64,000 nt of DNA from contig CM037590.1 in NCBI GenBank assembly GCA_021018995.1, positions 79,578,097-79,642,096 of the forward strand. The letters run 5' to 3'. Shown in pieces: positions 42,121 to 53,860 of the stretch (position 1 is the first letter of the stretch; each line of letters begins with the position of its first letter). The notes beneath the pieces were generated by a model that was not told the DNA's origin, searched no databases, and saw nothing but the letters and a program-made list of their open reading frames with translations. This stretch comes from Chloranthus sessilifolius. Taxonomy: Eukaryota; Streptophyta; Magnoliopsida; Chloranthales; Chloranthaceae. Made by a program: the position numbers and the translations under genes.

Positions 42121-44447
42121 GAATTGAGCATCGCCCTAATTAATAGTTTCTTGGCTTCTCCTCGTGCCAAAATCGATTTCCTCCGTGGGTTCGACGATAG
42201 CCTCGGTCTGTTCCTCAAAACGTTTAATAATCCGCCGGAAGTCCTGAGTCTCATCAAGGCCTGGTGTTCCTCCTTCATCCTCGATAAGCTCATATACCGC
42301 GAAATTACTAGGCTGGAGATTTATTTTTACACAAGGCAACTCTTCATCGGCGTAATTTATGACCGAAAGATCTTTAGTAAAGTGAAGGTCAAGGCTATTA
42401 ATTCTTTTCTCGAAGTCATGGAGTATCTCTTCCAGGATGATGACTAGCTTATTACTTAGCCTGAAGGCTTTGCGTCCTTGCGCGCGAGACGGGTTAGGAG
42501 TTAGAGGAGGGAAGTCCCCTCATTGACTACAAACTTGAGTCGGGATAAAGAGTTCCCTTTCTCTTTCAAGGTTTTCTGATTTTTTCGGGTTTTGTCTTTC
42601 TAGTTTTTTACGGTTTTCTATATTTTCTATTTCCTTTATTTTTGATAATAAATATGGTATAGGGTCAGTGGCCTCAAGAGGCACCAGGAGAGCTGCTTCC
42701 TCTAGTTGAGGGAGCGAGACGGCTGTGGGAGCTATTTGAGCGATCCTTCGGGGAACGCGGACTTGTTGCAAATTTGTCATTTTTTTTTTTGGAGTCCTCA
42801 TCCAATGGAATCTTTTGAATAAGCAATGTTGATGACAGGAGTATCATAGTTTTAGTTTCCTCTACTAGGTTAATTGTCTCTTCCCTCAAGAAGCTCAAAA
42901 GATCATAATTGATTGGACCATCGTCATCGGAGTTATGAGATGATTGTCCTTCCCACAAGGGGGAATCTCCTAAAGGGTCCCTAGGGGGAGGGAGCTCTTT
43001 CTCTTGATCTTCATGATATGTTGGGATGAGCGCACATGCTCAGCAACAGGGCTGGTAATGGTAAGAAATGCAGGGAGATTCTCAAGGACATTCCCATCCT
43101 TCCAAGTTATGGTCGATGATATTATCATGATAAGGCGTGAAGTTCTAGGTTGGCTTGCTTTGCTAGTTCGAGTGCAGTAAGGTCTATCCAGTAGTCCTCG
43201 TTATTACTTGGTGGAGGTTGCCACTCTTCCTCGAGCGATCGCCAAAATATTTGGAATTGTGGTGCATCTGGAGACGAAGGAGCGTCTAATTCAAACTCCA
43301 CTTCAAACTCTAGGATATGGGACGTGGGTGTTTCCTCCTGAGTTGAATAACTGACCATCGAGTCTTCTCCCTTCTGGTGTAAAGAGCGAGGTTGGTGGAT
43401 TACTGGTCGTGCTTATGGTTATAGGGTCGGCTCCGTCCACCTCGGTCGTTATAGGATGTGTGATCTTGCTAGCAAATTGCTCTAGTATGCGAGTGCATGC
43501 TTCGCACCAGGGTTGATATTGGTGAAAGATACAAGGCGAGTCCCACGGGCATTCCCATCCTCTAAGGCCGAGGAAAAGGTGGATGCTATATGAATTAATA
43601 TTTTCTTGCAAGGTATCATCCCATTCCCATGGTGACCGTGAGTGTTCTTCGTCATCTCATAAGGCCGCTATGTGAAAATCTTTGTCATCCATAGATTTCC
43701 AATCCTGTAATTGCGGTTTAATTTCTAGAGGGTCTTTCTTTCTTCCTTCTATAGGATTTTTAGTGTCAAACAAAGGTTTGACTCCTTCGAGGGGTTTGTC
43801 GATATCATCATTCAGGTTTGTCAAATCATTGAATGCTTTGGATATTAGTTCAATTTCGATCTCCTAGGGTTTGGGGAAGGATACTCCCTTTTGCTTCGGC
43901 ACATCTGCTTTCTCAGTAGTTCCATAGATGAAGTGGTCCTAAAGAGGCCATTTCAGTGAGATAGGGAATAAATCCACTGGTTGGCCGTTTGACTGGTAAC
44001 CTAATCCTATGTGCTTGTGTATTTTAGTCGGGAATATAGGTTTCACATGCCCTTGCTTATCCTTACCGAGTCTGGTGTGGGGACGTATCCGAGTTGGTAC
44101 ATAAGAGCCCACCCTTTCATCGCAGTTGGGTTGATGTCGTATAATCTAGCGAGGTCTGCGCCAACCTCCCTCCTTACTAGCTCTTGTTGTCGCTCTGGGT
44201 GAAGACCAGGAAGGGCAGGTGAGCAGATTCCTGTGACAGTTGCTTCATCAGGAATTTGCTTCTTTTGGATGTGGCCTGTGTTTAGTACGAATTCATGGGC
44301 CATCGAAATACTTGCCGCGTAATCTGTATCCATCTCCTAAAGAGGTGCATCAGTGTATATATGGATGATGGAGTCCTCATATGGGAATTTAATGCATTGA
44401 TGGTATGTGGACGCGACAGCCTTCATTGATTCTAACCATTTTCTGCC
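42121..44447 (-). other. pol: Protease-RT spacer of element B
   Basis: A 2.3-kb stretch between recognisable protease and RT, with broken frames of low-complexity acidic and Ser/Pro-rich sequence (for example 42674-42958, 43125-43358, 43303-43611). AHEFVLNTGHIQ and ALYDINPT.MKGWALMYQLGYVP-like text near 44333-44043 resembles the Tat-lineage post-protease segment. ETINXG-like text near 42136 leads into RT. In Ogre elements an intron lies in this interval; no convincing splice pair was chosen here. Confidence 0.5.
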
Positions 44448-45432
44448 TTAAATGAGATTATATGTACTAGCGGAGTCAACAACATAGAACGTAATATCTT
44501 TTATCACGGGTCCAAGGCAAACCTGAAGTTTGATAGTTCCTTTTACAAAATGACGTGAGCCGTCGTAGGCTATGAGCAACAAGGCCGAGGGCCTGACGTC
44601 TTGTTCTGTGTATTCAAGTGTCTTCAATGTGGTGAGAGGGCAAATATTGAGTCCCACGCCTATATCGACTAGTGCATGGGGCACAGAGAACCCTCTGATT
44701 ATGACTGTAAGATATATGGGGGCAGCGCTCCTGCGAAGTGACTCCTTAGGCATGTCCGCATCCGTAAATGTGAGGGCGGGAGGTTGTGTCATGACAGAGG
44801 TAATTTGATGAAGCTCATCTAGGGTCATGTCTTCATCCACTTGAGTGTCCTCGAGTGTCCTTATTAACAGTCGGTGATGATCAGGTGACTTCTTGATGAG
44901 TTCTAGTATAGATATCTGAGCTGGGATCTTTTGGAGATGTCGTAACAAATCATACTCTTGCCCTGGCTAGAGTACTATTTCTTTGCTTGGCCGATGGGCC
45001 CTAGGTGCAGGTGGCTGAGGTGGTTGTGGTATGAGAATTGGTGGTAGGATGACGTGTGGTGGGGGTGGCAAGTCAACTTCCCCTTCTCTCGTGTTCCCCT
45101 TGAGTAGTTGTGCATGCGTGAAATCTTTATTCCACGGGAAAGGGGGAGGTGGTTAGTTGGTCCCTGACTTGAGAATAGGGTAGGATGGTTGCTGGTCGAA
45201 CCTATCGTGCCTCGATGTCGTATGAATTTAGGTATTCTTTTCGTTCACTATGCTCTTCATCTGACGGATACTCAGTTCTGGCTTCACTCTCTTGGTTGGG
45301 AGTCATGCGGGCAACACTGTCTATTTGTGCGACAGTCGGAATGACGGTTTGGAGAGCATAGTCTCCATACTCAGATTCAGAGTCGGGTAAAGGGAGTGGT
45401 AACACTGGTGATTCGAGATTTGGCGGGGTCAA
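44448..45432 (-). pseudogene. pol: Protease region of element B
   Basis: The Tat-type lead-in reads IPAQISILELIKKSPDHHRLLIRTL and TLDELHQITSVMTQPPALTFTDADMP. The aspartic protease site is ALVDIGVGLNICPLTTLKTL, where the usual Asp-Asn/Ser-Gly has Ile in the middle position, probably inactivating. IAYDGSRHFVKGTIKL and GPVIKDITFYVVDSASTYNLI complete the fold; the usual LLGRPW follows across a stop near 44448. Upstream to 45432 is an acidic region (ESEYGDYALQTVIPTV) in the same general area. Confidence 0.78.
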
Positions 45433-45486
45433 TGGCTCTAGTGGGGAATGATGGAGGAATGGCCTCCTGGTCTTGAAGGAATGGAC

Positions 45487-47442
45487 TCACATTTGAGTAT
45501 ACTTTGGATATGGAGGCGTGATCGGTGGCGCAATCCGTGTGATCAAGGCAGAGGGGTGTAAGGTAGATGGAGTTCTTATAAGGGTAGTAACAGCATCGGA
45601 GGGTAGGATACGAGTGATTAATATCGAAGGCTGGAAATAAGGTTGACTAGGGAGATCTACAATAGTGACCTGGGCTAGTGTCCCTTGGTTGTCATTAGGT
45701 ATGGGGTTATTTATGATCCCTAAATTCTGTTGGAGTTTATTGTTGTTAGGGTCAGGGTTCCTAAGCGCTTCCCAATCAATTTGATTTTGGTCATTCATGT
45801 CATAGATCACATCCTTGAAAACCCAACAGTCCTCTAGGTTGTGCCTTGCGTATCGATGGAAAGAATAGTATTTACCGTAGTCGAGATTTGCAGGCCATGG
45901 CCTAGGCTTTTCTTATGGGAATCGTAAGAGATTCTGGGCGCTAAGGAGGTGGAAAACGTTAGAAATAGTATCGGGTAAAGGGGGATAGTGTTCTCGCTTT
46001 GGCTGGTAGGGTCCCCTAACTAGGTTAAAGTTCTGAGGTGGAGGTACGCTGTTATAATTCGGCGCATGGGCCGGTCGATTCTGTGCTACGTTTTGGGCTT
46101 GATAAGCGTTAGGGTTTTGGTTTCTATTTTGATATTGGCCTGAGTTCTTGTTTTCGCCCTAGTTCTGGTTTGCATACTTGTGTTGATTGGCGCCCTGATT
46201 TTGACTAGCGTATCGTTGTTGGGTCTGGTTCTACCTGAAGTTGCGTGGTGGGAAGTTCCCATTATTCAAATTTTGCCCTTGATTGACAACCGTATTAACT
46301 TGTTCAGTTCTTGAGGCTTTCTTATGATTTTTCAGTTTCGACTCGTTGGAGGAGTCCACAAGAGTGAAGTGCAGTGAAGTCGGGGCAATTGCTGATTACT
46401 AGGGTGCTCCTTAGTGTTGTCAATGATGATGTTAATTGAATCTTTCTCTTTCATTAAAGTACCAGTTCTAGCAGTCAGCTTTTGCCATCTAGCGACGAAG
46501 TCGATGAATTCTTCATCTGGTCCTTGCTTGGCCACCATTAGGTCGCTGAGGCTAATCGCCTCTTAAACCAAGTGTTTGTATTGGTCTAGGAATCGACCGA
46601 CTAGCTCATCAAAAGTCTCTATCTTATAAAGTGAGTTTCGCGAACCAGTCTAGAGCTTCTCCTTCTAATGAACGTTGAAAGTAATGAATGAGCAATCCTT
46701 GATTAATGTGTATAGGTCTGCAATCATTACAAAAGAGGGCCAAGTGATGGTTCAGATTTTCGGTGCCATTGTATTTAGTAAATTTTGGCGGTTTAAATCC
46801 TATGGGTAAGTCAAATTCAATGTCTCGACAAAATTTTTCGAATCCGAACAAGCGACCTGGGCATTCCCTCTTGGCCATGTATTCATCGAACATTTTTGAG
46901 AGGTCTTCGACCTTTATAGTGTTGTCTTTGAGAGTGATGTGTGAGATACCCTTGTCTGGCAAACTGTCATTAAAGAACGTGTGAGTATGTTGCCTCAATG
47001 GCATAGCGCCGGCTGACACCGTGCTTGGGGTAGAAGGTGGTCTCTCTTGTCGCTCCTGCTCTCCCGAATTTTGTTGTCCCCTAATGGTTTCATATACAGC
47101 AGCCAATCCTCAAAGTAACTGTTCGGAATCATCGCCTCCTCTTTGTATTCTTTGGATGCTAAGTTCTACGATTTGTTGAGTGGCGAGATTTTGTCCAGAG
47201 CTATTATTTCTGTTGCTATGGCTATTACCGGTGTGTGGTGTAGAAAAGGGGTTCTCTTGTTCACTAGCCATGTTGACTTCTGGTTGTCGTGGGCTAAAAA
47301 TATAAGGTGGATCTTCCTCATGGGCAGGGTTGTTATGAAATCCCCACAACGGCAGGTCTCCTAAACTTATTCTATGTATGCTAGACATTTCGAGTCTTTG
47401 ACGATGACTCATATATAGAAAAAATCTAAATTTAAACGACAC
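45487..47442 (-). pseudogene. gag: gag of element B (multiply interrupted)
   Basis: The minus-strand reading starts at 47442 or the in-frame Met of SHRQRLEM / MSSIHRIS. A stop at 47112-47110 lies in the same frame as the following part (47106-46624), which holds the Gag core: PPKFTKYNGTENLNHHLALFCNDC and LIHYFQRSLEGEALDWFAKL. A frameshift leads to QGPDEEFIDFVARWQKL (46538). A Gln/Asn-rich tail runs through about 46300-46060 and a decayed single zinc-knuckle region (YYSFHRYARHNLEDCWVFKD, first Cys lost) near 45880-45820. Order and motifs are those of Tat-lineage Gag. Confidence 0.78.
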
Positions 47443-47510
47443 GATGGGAAAGAAAAATAGGGAAGTAAAATAAAGCTAACTATCTAAAGAAAAAGAAGGG
47501 GTTTACAAAA

Positions 47511-47530
47511 GCATCCCATCACGATCGCCA
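47511..47530 (-). promoter_or_regulatory. Primer-binding site of element B
   Basis: On the minus strand TGGCGATCGTGATGGGATGC starts four bases after the LTR end CCAAC. TGGCGA... with a following GGGA is the form used by Tat/Ogre elements, attributed to tRNA-Arg. The exact tRNA was not checked. Confidence 0.7.
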
Positions 47531-47533
47531 GTC

Positions 47534-49892
47534 AGTTGGTGCGCGCTTTTTCTGGGTTCCTCTCGGTTCCCGTTGAATAAGTGGCTTCCAATTTTGTCCT
47601 GTCGGACTCTAGCGATGTTGTGTATGTGATAAGATGGGGATAATAGTAATAGGAGGAATTTCCTAGGATGATTCCTAGTTGATTTGCGATCGCCAGCTGC
47701 AGATATTTATCGACGTTGCAACACGTCAATGATCACGCATTTAAGCGGGTGTGGATCACTTCTATACTAAATCGTCCGCCTGCGAATGTCAGCAGTAGTG
47801 TCCTCTTTTAATTAGATAGTTTTAGCTTTCTTTTTAGTTTCCCTTGTTACTGTTATAATCAATTTAGATTCCTTTTTTTTATTGTGAATTATGATTATGT
47901 GAGCTTATTATGACAGATTATTCTAGTGTCCTGATGCTATCAGGAGTCCAATCATTTTTCAGTTTCTCAGTATTATTAGGAGTCCAATTAATATCAAAGT
48001 CCTAGCTCTACTAAGAGTCCAATCAATTCTAGTCTCCTACTAGTACTAGGAGTGCATGTGTATCAGTTCCAACAATATTATAATTAAATAAAAGAGTCCA
48101 ATTATATCACAATTCTATATGAAGCAGGTATACTGATTGTATTGCAATTATAACTAAAGCAATTTAAGTAGTCCTACTAGAATTCTAATTAAAGAAGACA
48201 CAAAAAACTAATTTTACTACGACTCTTATTTAAACAATAAATTAACTTACTAAAATATAAGTAAATAATTGACGCAATAATATTAATTTTTGTTATTTTT
48301 AAATCATAATCTATGGATTGGTTATGGCAAGAATCTAATGAATAATAAGTAAATTAACTTTCCTAAATTCTGATTTAAGATAATAGACTAACTAAACTGG
48401 AATACTAAATTAAATCAAAGCAAACAATGATATAGAGGTCTACTAGATGCAATTAATCGATTATATTGCAATAAAAACTAATTAAAATTGACTAAGTGGT
48501 CCTAAGCAATCTAAAAAAATGGGGGTTGGGCCCGCTATGCTAAGGAGGATTGGCTCGTTTCCGAGTACCCTCCGTAAGCTCCCGTGGGCAAATTGGATGA
48601 CTGAGATAAAAAGTTAGATTGGTATTTGAATAAATAAAAAAGGTATTTTTGGACTGGAATTTGAGATTATAATAGGAAATTAAATTAAGAGACTAAAGTT
48701 ATGAACTGAAATTTATAGTTTTAGATTTTTTTATGGTATGAAAATATAGAATTAAATTATAGATTAAAATTTAGGACTAAATTCGGGTCCGAAATCAGAA
48801 AAATCAGGACTAGTTCTGAACTCTGAGGGTCAGAACCAGAAATTAATGACAGGACCGTGGATTAAGATTTTAGAGTAGAATCAAAGTATAAAGTCGGTGG
48901 ATCAAACCGTTAGATTAAGAACCGGTTCTAGAAGCAAAGATCTAGAACCGGATATAGAGAATTTCGGTCCGACGAGTGTGTTACGGTCTAAAAATTAGAA
49001 ATAGAATTGAATAATTAAACTAAGGAGGAAATCCTAAGTCTAAAATAAAATTAAATTTTTACCTAAGGTCAGGGCTGCGGTGAGAAATCTCGGAGTTCGA
49101 ATCTCAAAATCATGACTAATTTTCTCTAGGGATCCGTTCTCGGAGCTGTTTGGTTTTAGAATTTATGCCCTCGTTTCTCAAAATTTGCAACCTCCTCTCT
49201 CTTCAAGAAAAAGATTTTTTATAGGTTTTCCTTCAATTACGCCCATGTTTCAAGGCGTTTAATTGAATTACGCGCCAATTTTCTAGTGCTTAATCGCTTT
49301 GAGTCGGTCACCAACTCAATGAGCAACGGGCTAAATTACTCAGCGGGTTTCCTTGTCCTAACGAAATCAGGACGAATTATGCGTGTAGTGAGACGTGCAT
49401 AATTCGATTAAGCATGTTATCTGAAGTGCTTAATCGAGGAAACGTAGGAGTCAAGGGTAGGAGACTAGGTCAGGCATAGGCCAATTGTGCGCTGGTGGTG
49501 TAGCACTTAATCCGACCGTGCCTCTGTTTCCAGGCACATAATCGAGTCTTGAAACAGTCTGTGAAAGGAAGGTTGGTCTGAAAGGGGACTGATTGCGCGC
49601 TTGTGATTTTGCGCATGATCGAATTATGCACGAGTTTTCAAGCGCTTAATTCAAGGTTGTCCAGATATGGTCTCAAGAATGGAATGCAGGACTATTGTTT
49701 CAGTCTGTATTCCGACTATATACTATTGCTTAGTATATAACCTCCCTACATTGGGATCTATGCCACAAAGCTATTGTTTCAGCCTGTGTTCAGCCATGTA
49801 CAGTTGCATGGTCCCATGCCAAGGGTTAAAAAGGTCAAGGGCTGACCAAACGAATTCGTGTACTCCAAGAGGACGAAATGGGGGTGTCTACA
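47534..49892 (-). repeat. 5' LTR of element B (2.36 kb)
   Basis: On the minus strand it begins TGTAGACACCCCC at 49892 and ends near GCGCACCAACT, one base off the consensus CA end. The many small differences from 26447-28770 suggest an insertion older than A. A TATA box (CTATAAAAAA) lies at about 49215-49225. CCTAT beyond 49892 is the right target duplication. Confidence 0.87.
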
Positions 49893-50607
49893 CCTATTAC
49901 CTAATTGCTAACCCAATTAGCCCTTTAACCCTTTACTAATCCTCTCCTTTTCTATAAATAGAGAGATCCACCCCCCACTTGCTTAAGGGCTTGAAATAAT
50001 TTCCAAAGAGACAAAATCCAATAGAGTTCCCTCTTCCCTTTTGAGCACTAAACCTTCAAAATTCCATAACTAAGTTCACCCTTCTAGATCCCATTTTCCA
50101 TCATCAAACCCTTAGATTTGGCTAGAACTAGGCCTTAACCTTCTTCTCCTACATTCTAGCTTCCAAGACTTGGAGGTTCAAACCCATTCCTCAACTCATT
50201 TGCTATTGGAAGCTGACCGGAAGCATGTCAACGCGAAGGTCCACAGCGGTGCTACAAGGGATTGAGAGCTCCGGCTCTCCCATCTATTCCTCTACCTTTT
50301 TTGCTTTTCCTCTATCCTTGAATTTGAGCCATTATGCTGTCAAAATTCTAGTGATTGCTGGAAGCTCAAATAGGATTAGAGTGCCTTCGTGCAAGAGGAA
50401 GCACAATTCATTTTCTTTTGTTATTTTTCATTCGATCATAGTAGAGAACTCTTACGAGTGGGTCAATCGGTGCCTAACACCTTCCCAATTGATAACTGAA
50501 GCCCCTACCCAAGAGCCTTCGGCAAAGACTTGTAAATCAGAGTCATATTTTACACTTTGATGCTTACATATTGATTTTGGATGCATCCCGGGTCACCAAA
50601 AGCTCCA
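49893..50607 (+). repeat. Right part of the E LTR
   Basis: Continues the LTR interrupted by B. CTATAAATA at 49952-49960 is a good TATA box about 60 bp inside, followed by leader-like DNA, the block GGTGCCTAACACCTTCCCAATT (about 50470-50490) common near the end of Tat-type LTRs, and an end at AGCTCCA. The frame 50225-50560 spans LTR DNA and is not a gene. Confidence 0.65.
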
Positions 50608-50609
50608 GG

Positions 50610-50623
50610 TGGCAACTCCATCC
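50610..50623 (+). promoter_or_regulatory. Primer-binding-site-like sequence after the E LTR
   Basis: TGGCAACTCCATCC resembles the TGGCGACTCC form of Tat/Ogre primer-binding sites. Its presence to the right of an LTR that also has a polypurine tract on its left means this LTR joins two internal regions, or that the match is chance. Confidence 0.45.
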
Positions 50624-51530
50624 TTTTTTAGAGAGTGCGCATCATCGCGACGAACCCACAAAGTTCACAGTTGCATAATGACAAATTACTATTTAAAGGG
50701 AATCATAGCCCTCATTTTTTTTCATCTTCTATCACTCCTTGGATGAAATGTTTCATCTTCCTCAGCCCAGACCAAAATGCGTCATAACGGTTTGAGAAGG
50801 AGCCACCGGCTAGTGCGCCAGCATTTTATTAGTTCCTGCGATGGTTCGATTATCAATGTCCCCGACGACAACGAGTTGGTTGTCATCCCTGACAACGAGC
50901 ATGTTGCTCCCCCTCCCCCTGAAGAAGTTATCGTCACTCCAGGTGATGACGGCCTTCCCGTTATTTTGCCAATGGTGGCAGACCCAGAGCCCCTTCTCCT
51001 AGCTCCAGAGTCAGTGCTTCTTCTCCCGACTCCGCATTCGGTTCTTCTTCTTCCACCTCCACTTCTTCCTCTTCCACCCTAGCCACAACCACCGCTACCA
51101 TCTCTAACTCAACTTTCTCATCCACCACCGCCAGCAAAACAAACTCCCCACATCCACCTACACCTACACCTCTACCTCTATTTCCACCACCATTTCCACC
51201 TTTACCTCCACCGCTACCGCCTCCACCACCGCCTCCCCCACCGCATGGGCCACCGCCTCATCAACCCGCGACCCATCCCCCGCCACCGCCTCCAACATTT
51301 CCATAGAATGTTTCATCCTCCCCCAACCAACCACCGCCATCACTATATCCACTCATCCAACATATCCCCTTCCTCGCTCCTCCCTTCATTCTCTTTTCTT
51401 CTTCTGCCTCGGCCTCAGCCTCCTCATTTCCACTGTCTCGACGTATCTTCTATCATATTTTATCAACAATATAATCCTTGCTCCTAGCGATGACCTCATT
51501 AAGGGCTAAATCATTGCTAGATCGTCCAAT
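50624..51530. other. Unassigned region with a CCACC-rich stretch
   Basis: If the PBS is real this is the 5' internal region of a second E copy. An ORF at 50777-51082 (+) begins MRHNGLRRSHRLVRQHF and becomes Pro/Leu-rich; no family recognised. At about 51060-51300 the plus strand is CCACC/CTACCTCCACC low-complexity DNA, giving Val/Glu-rich minus frames and Pro/His-rich plus frames that should not be read as genes. Confidence 0.4.
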
Positions 51531-53836
51531 GCATCAGAATCATGTTCAATTTCATCAGACCCATTTACGATAAAGAAAGACAGTGTATAGAAATAATTTT
51601 GATTTATGAATGAAATATTTTTGCATGATTAGTAAATTATTTTTACTTGATAAATAGTTCTGAGTAAGAAAAACATCAATCCACAGGAGTGCGTTCACGA
51701 AAAAATTATATATTCAATGGTGCCAGGTTGAATCGCCTCGCTTCATACATGTAGCGGCTTCGCTTCACGAGAAAGTCTCGTCACTCAAAAGGGAAGCGAC
51801 GTCGCTTCCTAAGAGAAGCATCAGTTCCTAGCGTACGGGTTGTCGTCGCTATGAAGCTATAAAATCCAAATGGAACTTGTCAGAGAAATTCAAATACACC
51901 TTTGATCATATAAGCATAATAGATTCTTCAAAGAAGAACTAACACTTTAAAAACAAAGTGCCCACGCTTCAAAAATCGAGCGTCTTCGCTTCCTTCCCGA
52001 AGCATCGTGGCTTTAGAATGATTGTCACGAAATGTTGAAATCAATTCTTAATGATGGAATGAACGCATAAGTAATAATAAATTTAACACATTAAAAGATT
52101 ACCATAGGCTATCCACATGAATCAAAGTACAACTCTGGTTAGATAGGCGTAGAGGCTATGTAAAGAAGCGTCAGTGCATCAAAAAAGAAGAGTCGACACA
52201 TAAAATATAATGCGATGCGCCAACGCTTCCAAAATGACGCGACCACGCTTCGATTGATAGGCGCTTGCGCTTTCTACGCGAAGTGATTGTGCTTTTCATA
52301 AAATTAATTCACTGTGAATCTGTGATACGACACTTTCTATCGTCCCCTATTCGGTTTGGCTCTGTCCAGTGCTAGTATGCATCTGATCATTCACATAATA
52401 TACCAATTTATTATCCTTAACTTAGTGATGCTAGGACTTAGTTTGTTACTAATAAGTTATTGATGTGCAGATATTAAAGATAATCAGTAAAAGAGAACCG
52501 AAATGATAATATTCGTCAAAATGAACTCATTAAGCAATAAAAAGATGATTACACCAAAAGACGAATCTTTGCCTACTAAAAGGATGAAATTTTGTGTTTT
52601 ACAATTTTGTGGAGCGCTGCAAAGAAATAGAAAATCATAATTTATGATTCTTCAGTGGAAGTTGTTCAAGTAAAGTACGATACAAGAGGAGATGAATCGT
52701 AAAAGAAGAATCGTTCAATAGAAGCTATATAAAGAGAGAAAAGCTAGAAAATTATGATTTACGATTTTCCATAAAAGAAGCTTTCTAGAGCTGTTGATCA
52801 CGTGAGATTAACATTGCCATGCACAAAATTAGAAGAATTCTTGACTTAGAAGTCTGGCTGATCACGTATCTGAGGAGATTGACGAAAAGGACTCTGCTAC
52901 TAAAATAAAGAAAGAAATCCATAAGTACATCAAATATCGAAAGCAAGGAAAGATAAAATTAGAAGTAGAGTTATATTAGGATAGTTTTGCTTCTTTTATT
53001 AGAATTAGGAGTTTTATAAACTAACCCCTTATGATCTATAAATAAGAGGGTTTGGTATAGGAATAACCATCGAAGACATTCTTAGCATCAATTGACGATT
53101 GAGGTTGGGTTTTCTTCCGATCAACTTAGAGTAGATTTTTATTACTTTATAGATTAGATATCCAAGGTTTCTCAAGAGCAATTGATAACTGAAATTGGGA
53201 GCTGGAGATTAGAGTAGATATTTATAGTTTCTCAGAAGCAATTGACGACTGCGGCTGAGGGGTGAAAGATATAATTTTATTGCTTTCTAGTTTTGATTTA
53301 TTTTATGCAATTTCCTGCTTTGTAAACATCTTCAAGTTTTTATTTGAATTGATGACTCAGGTTGAGATTTGTAGATTAGTGTTATAGTTTTTATTTTCCA
53401 TCTTTAATTTTCTAGAGTTTGATTGATGCCCAAATTTCTAGTAGATTAAAGATTAGTATAAATCTATATTGAATGATGCTAGTTTTTTTATTGACACCCA
53501 AATTCTAGAAGAGTAAAATATAGTGTAATGGTATTTTAAAATTGTAAACATCCAAGACTTGAAGGATTGTGATTGACAACCATAATCTGAAAAGAGGAGG
53601 ATATAGATTTATTTTCTGCAAATTAGTTTAAATAAAACCATTCTTTTATTTATATTTCTCTAGTAGTTTAGAATCTTAAAAGATAAATAAAATTTTTTGG
53701 AATAAGAATATAAATATAGTCATATAAAGATTAATCACTTCCTCGTGGGAACAATCCTATGCCATTATTACAATTTCCACTGTACGCTGGCAATAGGTTA
53801 AGACTTAATTAGATACACATATAAGTAGCCCTACCA
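51531..53836 (+). repeat. 5' LTR of element F (5' border approximate)
   Basis: The 3' border is set by the PBS a few bases later, and the final 80 bp (GTGGGAACAATCC...ACACATATAAGTAGCCCTACCA) are laid out as in Athila-type LTR ends. No second copy is in the window, so the start could not be fixed. Three stretches carry repeated CGCTTC/GAAGCG motifs. Three statements of the form TTGACGACTG/GATTGAGG-like repeats lie at about 53080-53260. No gene is seen. Confidence 0.5.
51733..52300 (+). repeat. CGCTTC/GAAGCG motif clusters in the F LTR
   Basis: Clusters lie at 51733-51840, 51965-52015 and 52213-52300. The best unit is an 18-bp perfect palindrome GGAAGCGACGTCGCTTCC at 51792-51809. Other copies are half-sites in either orientation. 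Confidence 0.7.
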
Positions 53837-53842
53837 AGTTTT

Positions 53843-53860
53843 TGGTGCCATTGCCAGGGA
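53843..53860 (+). promoter_or_regulatory. Primer-binding site of element F
   Basis: TGGTGCCATTGCCAGGGA after CAAGTTT differs at a few CG-type positions from the TGGCGCCGTTGCCGGGGA site of Athila-like elements, each change being a C-to-T or G-to-A transition. Confidence 0.75.

Larger units (their letters stand above)
26447..49892 (-). mobile_element. Element B: full-length Tat/Ogre-like retrotransposon, 23.4 kb, defective
   Basis: Two related LTRs (26447-28770 and 47534-49892) bracket an 18.8-kb internal region. In element orientation it carries PBS, gag, protease, a long spacer, RT with a deletion, the second RNase H, integrase, and then a 10.9-kb 3' region with a multi-exon gene on the opposite strand. 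Large size, TGGCGA-type PBS, a dual RNase H arrangement and the extra antisense gene agree with the Tat/Ogre lineage. Flanks CCTAG and CCTAT are a one-mismatch target duplication in E's LTR. Stops and frameshifts occur in every coding domain, and the RT active site is missing, so the copy cannot act alone. Confidence 0.88.

Noticed and set aside
50777..51082. Possible host protein with Pro/Leu-rich tail
   Set aside because: No family recognised, composition driven by CCACC low-complexity DNA, no splice or promoter support.
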